64,000 nt of DNA, taken from positions 2,297,001-2,361,000 of the forward strand of contig NZ_CP021030.1 in the NCBI RefSeq assembly GCF_002117485.1. The letters are read 5' to 3'. The notes under the pieces are model-generated. The model made no database searches. It saw nothing but the letters and a program-made list of their open reading frames with translations, and was not told the DNA's origin. Made by a program: the position numbers and the translations under genes. Each line of letters begins with the position of its first letter. Position 1 is the stretch's first letter. Source of the DNA: Rhizobium sp. NXC14 (GTDB lineage: Bacteria; Pseudomonadota; Alphaproteobacteria; Rhizobiales; Rhizobiaceae). This document shows positions 61,096 to 64,000 of the stretch, piece by piece.

Positions 61096-62136
61096 ATGCG
61101 TCCATCGGCATTGCCAGCAATCCTCCTCGCCACCCTGATCCTGTCGGGATGCGCCGCAAGCTCGGGCGCCGAAGATGTGCTCACCCCTGTGCCGTCGGCA
61201 GAAACGACCAATGCGATCACCAAACCGAACGGCCCGATACCGGCTGCTGCTGTCGGCGACCCTGCGCCACAGGCAAGCCCGCCGCAGCAGGCGCTGAGCT
61301 GGACAGGGCCCGTTCCGGAGCCGCAAGCGCTCGCGCCTGCCGACAGGCCGGTCGGCATGCCGATGCCGACGGAAAGGCCTGTCGCGATGCTGATGCCCGA
61401 TGCCCCGGATGTCGATCCTGACGCCGGCCCGAATTCCCCCAAACGCTCGCGAATCTATAGCCACCGCTTCCGCGATGCCAAACCGATCAACTTCGGCAGA
61501 ACTTCGCCGAGAAAGCTTGCCGTGCATGGCGTCGACGTGTCGCGCTGGCAGGGCGAGATCGACTGGGAGACTTTGCGCCAGCAGGGCGCCAACTTCGTCT
61601 ACATCAAGGCGACGGACGGCGGCGATCACCTCGACCCGATGTTTAAGAAGAATTGGCGCCGCGCCAAGGAAGCCGGGCTGAAACATGGCGCCTATCACTT
61701 CTTCTACTGGTGCCGGACAGCCGGCGAACAGGCCGACTGGTTCATCCGCAACGTTCCGAAGGAAGCCAACGCCCTCCCGCCCGTCATCGACGTCGAGTGG
61801 AACGGTGAATCGAGCTGCAAGCGGCGCATCTCCCCCGCTCGCGTCCGGGAAAAGATGCAGGTCTTCATGGACAAGCTCGAGCGGCATTACGGCCAGCGCC
61901 CGATCATCTACACGGCGCCGGACTTCTATCGCGACAATCTGAAGGGCCAGATGCTTGACTATCCCTTCTGGCTGCGCTCGGTAGCCGCTCACCCCTCCAA
62001 GGTCTATCCCGGCCGCAAGTGGGTGTTCTGGCAGTATTCCGGCTCCGGCCTCTCCGACGGCGTCGACGGCAAGATCGACCTCAATGTGTTCAACGGCAGC
62101 GAAAGCGATTGGCACGACTGGGTAGCGTCGCGTTAA
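61096..62136 (+). CDS. GH25-type lysozyme lipoprotein
   Basis: 346 residues from MRPSALPAILLATLILSGC; lipobox LSGC marks an outer- or inner-membrane lipoprotein. A Pro/Ala-rich spacer (25-130) leads to a glycoside-hydrolase family 25 domain (about 140-340): HGVDVSRWQGEIDW with first catalytic Asp, GAYHFFYWCR, and PVIDVEWNG holding the Asp-x-Glu pair. Cleaves peptidoglycan. Rhizobial homologues exist; the exact role, such as wall remodelling, is not known. Confidence 0.9.
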   Translation: MRPSALPAILLATLILSGCAASSGAEDVLTPVPSAETTNAITKPNGPIPAAAVGDPAPQASPPQQALSWTGPVPEPQALAPADRPVGMPMPTERPVAMLMPDAPDVDPDAGPNSPKRSRIYSHRFRDAKPINFGRTSPRKLAVHGVDVSRWQGEIDWETLRQQGANFVYIKATDGGDHLDPMFKKNWRRAKEAGLKHGAYHFFYWCRTAGEQADWFIRNVPKEANALPPVIDVEWNGESSCKRRISPARVREKMQVFMDKLERHYGQRPIIYTAPDFYRDNLKGQMLDYPFWLRSVAAHPSKVYPGRKWVFWQYSGSGLSDGVDGKIDLNVFNGSESDWHDWVASR

Positions 62137-62198
62137 TCTCGAAAGCCTGAAAGCCCATGTCCTTGCCTTCGTCACAGCCTATAACTGTGCCAAGCACC

Positions 62199-62378
62199 TC
62201 AAGGCATTGCGATGGCGAACGCCCTACCAGGCAATCTGCGATTCAGTCTCGTGCCGTTCTTGGAGATGATCTTCTCCGCCACTTTCCGAAACTTCTCATC
62301 GAATATCTCACCACCATTGGCGTCCGCGAAATCTGCGCGCAACTGTTCGAGTCGGTTTTTGTCCCACGCCATGCGCAT
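62199..62378 (-). CDS. Short fragment-like protein of unknown function
   Basis: 59 residues from MRMAWDKNRLEQLRADF. The opening ADFADANGGEIFDEKFRKVAEKIISKNGTRLN reads like the amino-terminus of a longer enzyme (agmatinase-like ureohydrolases have a similar head), cut off after about 45 residues; GRAFAIAMP is not family-like. Probably a gene remnant. An upstream in-frame Met at 62444 would add a non-conserved head. Confidence 0.4.
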   Translation of the reverse strand: MRMAWDKNRLEQLRADFADANGGEIFDEKFRKVAEKIISKNGTRLNRRLPGRAFAIAMP

Positions 62379-62466
62379 ATGTCTCCGCTTCTGTTCCGTC
62401 AGCCGACAAAGGGGTTGAGAAGGTAATTGGTATCGTTGTAGCAATTGCCATCAAAGAGAAATCGAC

Positions 62467-63630
62467 ATGATCGCTGCAAAACCCAATTTACGTGTTTCCC
62501 GACTCTCGGCCCCGCCCATTCCTTCCGTCATTGCCTGGAGCCGCGAATATAAAGGAAACAAGGGGCCGCTCATCGATCTATCGCAAGCCGTACCCGGCTA
62601 TGCCGCCCATCCGGAGATGCTTCGCCTGCTTGCCGAGGCGGCCGGACAGCAGGCGATGACAGGCTACGGTCCGATCGAAGGCGAGCCCGTGTTACGCAAG
62701 GCCTATGCAGCACATCTCGCCGCGCTTTACGGCGCCGACCTTTCCGAAGGGAATATCCACATTACCGCCGGCTGCAATCAGGCGTTCATGTGCGCGGCGA
62801 TCGCCCTTGCTGGCGCGGGCGACACGGTGGCTCTCACCAATCCCTTCTATTTCAATCACGATACGACGCTGTCGATGCTGGGGATCGGACGTCGATTGGT
62901 TGAGTGCGATCCTGCCAGCGGTTTTCTGCCTGATCCGAGTTCGACCGAAGCAGCACTTGCTGCCGGCGCCAAGGTGCTGGCAGTCGTCTCACCCAGCAAT
63001 CCCACCGGAGCGGTATATCCGCCAAGCCTGCTGCACGAGCTTTTTGTTCTTTGCCGGAAGTATGGCACCTGGCTGATCCTTGATGAAACCTATCGCGATT
63101 TCCTGGGCGAGGATTACGGCCGGCCGCACTCACTCCTGTCCGAGCCGGGATGGGAGGACACGGTCGTCCTTCTTTACAGTTTTTCGAAATCCTTTTGCAT
63201 CCCCGGCCACAGGCTGGGTGCCATCACGGCAGGACCCAAGCTCGTCGCCGAGATCGCCAAGGTGATGGACAATATGCAGATCTGCGCACCGCGCTCGGCT
63301 CAGATCGCCGTTGCATCGGCTATCCCCGCGCTTGCCGATTGGCGGGCCGGCAACCGGGTGGAAATCGCGCGCCGGGCGGATGCGTTAAAGCTGGTCTTTT
63401 CCAGCTTGCATGATTGGGAAATAGGAGCGATCGGCGCCTATTTCGCCTTCGTCCGCCACCCTTTCGCCGATCGATCATCTTCAGAGGTCGCCGAAAGACT
63501 CGCCAGGGAATCAGGCATCGTCTGTTTGCCGGGCGCCTATTTCGGCGAGAGACAAGAGCATTACCTCAGACTTGCCTTTGCCAATGCGGATGTTGCCTCG
63601 ATAGGGCTATTGTCGGAGCGGCTCCGCTAG
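62467..63630 (+). CDS. PLP-dependent aminotransferase, class I/II
   Basis: 387 residues of the aspartate-aminotransferase fold. Substrate and cofactor motifs: TGYGPIEGEPVLRKAYAAHL, SPSNPTGAVYPP, DETYRDFL, and the PLP Lys in SFSKSFCIPGHRLGA; carboxyl Arg in HYLRLAFAN. Exact substrate unknown; stops against the convergent flavin reductase gene with a CTAG overlap. Confidence 0.9.
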   Translation: MIAAKPNLRVSRLSAPPIPSVIAWSREYKGNKGPLIDLSQAVPGYAAHPEMLRLLAEAAGQQAMTGYGPIEGEPVLRKAYAAHLAALYGADLSEGNIHITAGCNQAFMCAAIALAGAGDTVALTNPFYFNHDTTLSMLGIGRRLVECDPASGFLPDPSSTEAALAAGAKVLAVVSPSNPTGAVYPPSLLHELFVLCRKYGTWLILDETYRDFLGEDYGRPHSLLSEPGWEDTVVLLYSFSKSFCIPGHRLGAITAGPKLVAEIAKVMDNMQICAPRSAQIAVASAIPALADWRAGNRVEIARRADALKLVFSSLHDWEIGAIGAYFAFVRHPFADRSSSEVAERLARESGIVCLPGAYFGERQEHYLRLAFANADVASIGLLSERLR

Positions 63631-64000
63631 AACGCGGCAATCGACCTCCGCCGGAGTTCACGATAGCCACCGTGCCAATAGATGAGCGGCCCTATGCCTT
63701 GTCGGACTTGGACAGCGCCAATATGTCCGATCAGAATCGCATGGGAATGATGGTGGAATGCCGTTTCGAGCTTGCAGTCCAGCACGGTAAGAGCGTTTTC
63801 GAGAACGGGCGCGCCAGTCCTGAGGCGATACCATCCGGCATTACCGAAGCGTTCGATGCCCTTGCGTCCGTCGAAACCTGCAAAGGATTGCGCCACCTGC
63901 TGCTGGTCGGCTGCGAGCACGTTGACACAGAAACAGCCGTACCGCTGCAATATCGGCCACGAGGAAGATGCGCGGTTGACACTGACGATGACCGAGGGCA
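63627..64000 (-). CDS. Flavin reductase domain protein (5' end outside window)
   Basis: The frame is open to the window edge on the minus strand. Visible blocks, PSVIVSVNRASSSWPILQRYGCFCVNVL and VAQSFAG, then LDCKLETAFHHHSHAILIGHIGAVQV, are typical of the HpaC/RutF-type NAD(P)H:flavin reductases that supply reduced flavin to a monooxygenase. Partner oxygenase not seen in this window. Confidence 0.88.
   Translation of the reverse strand, partial: PSVIVSVNRASSSWPILQRYGCFCVNVLAADQQQVAQSFAGFDGRKGIERFGNAGWYRLRTGAPVLENALTVLDCKLETAFHHHSHAILIGHIGAVQVRQGIGPLIYWHGGYRELRRRSIAAF

Overview
The window is a stretch of core chromosome from an alphaproteobacterium of the order Rhizobiales, most likely Rhizobium (R. 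etli / R. leguminosarum type). This rests on the high-GC coding sequence, the strongly rhizobial character of most proteins (DUF2336, DUF1489, ATP12, BTLCP, tandem PilZ, split pccA/pccB), a glycine riboswitch ahead of gcvTHP, and the family of intergenic palindromes. Species naming is inference; no 16S rRNA is present.

Layout. 1-7.2 kb: 3' end of a citrate synthase, then pyrG, secG, tpiA, an exported hydrolase and divergent parE. 7.2-13.6 kb: a decayed secreted-protein gene, a PerM-type permease, an acetyltransferase, a DUF2336 protein, a flavin reductase/nitroreductase pair and an exported protein. 13.67-16.23 kb: a complete IS66-family element with intact ends and an 8-bp target duplication but a frameshifted transposase. 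16.4-22.9 kb: thrS, an overlapping iscU-like/yidD/DUF2267/DUF1697 cluster, folE with a candidate THF-II leader, hisI, patatin. 22.9-31.3 kb: CBS protein with a CRP-type operator, rhomboid protease, a possible small RNA, PAS and PilZ proteins, prolyl aminopeptidase, BTLCP protease, D,D-carboxypeptidase. 31.29-32.33 kb: an IS630-family element with its transposase split at a run of eight A. 32.3-43.9 kb: DUF1489, sdaA, DUF599/DUF1624 pair, MerR regulator with promoter/operator, mgtE, a degenerate peptide deformylase, BON protein, repeat protein, methyltransferase, tRNA-Leu(GAG), lipB, DMT transporter. 43.9-54.2 kb: pccA, glutathione-dependent formaldehyde dehydrogenase, ElaA-like and YaiI proteins, guanidine-II riboswitch with its SMR exporter, DoxX, pccB, lipoprotein, ATP12, HAD phosphatase, RluA synthase, crcB. 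54.2-64 kb: copper protein pair, glycine riboswitch with gcvT-gcvH-gcvP, GH25 lipoprotein, aminotransferase, flavin reductase (cut by the window end).

How genes work together: gcvTHP is a glycine-cleavage operon switched by its own substrate, and folE and sdaA belong to the same one-carbon/serine/folate area. pccA and pccB encode the two subunits of propionyl-CoA carboxylase from separate, opposed loci. The guanidine-II leader and the SMR protein form a guanidinium sensing and export unit. The YcnI-PCuAC fusion and its small partner are a periplasmic copper-handling pair.

No phage, CRISPR array, toxin-antitoxin or defence island was seen. The most interesting signals are regulatory RNAs, palindromic operators, and a deformylase homologue that has lost two metal ligands.
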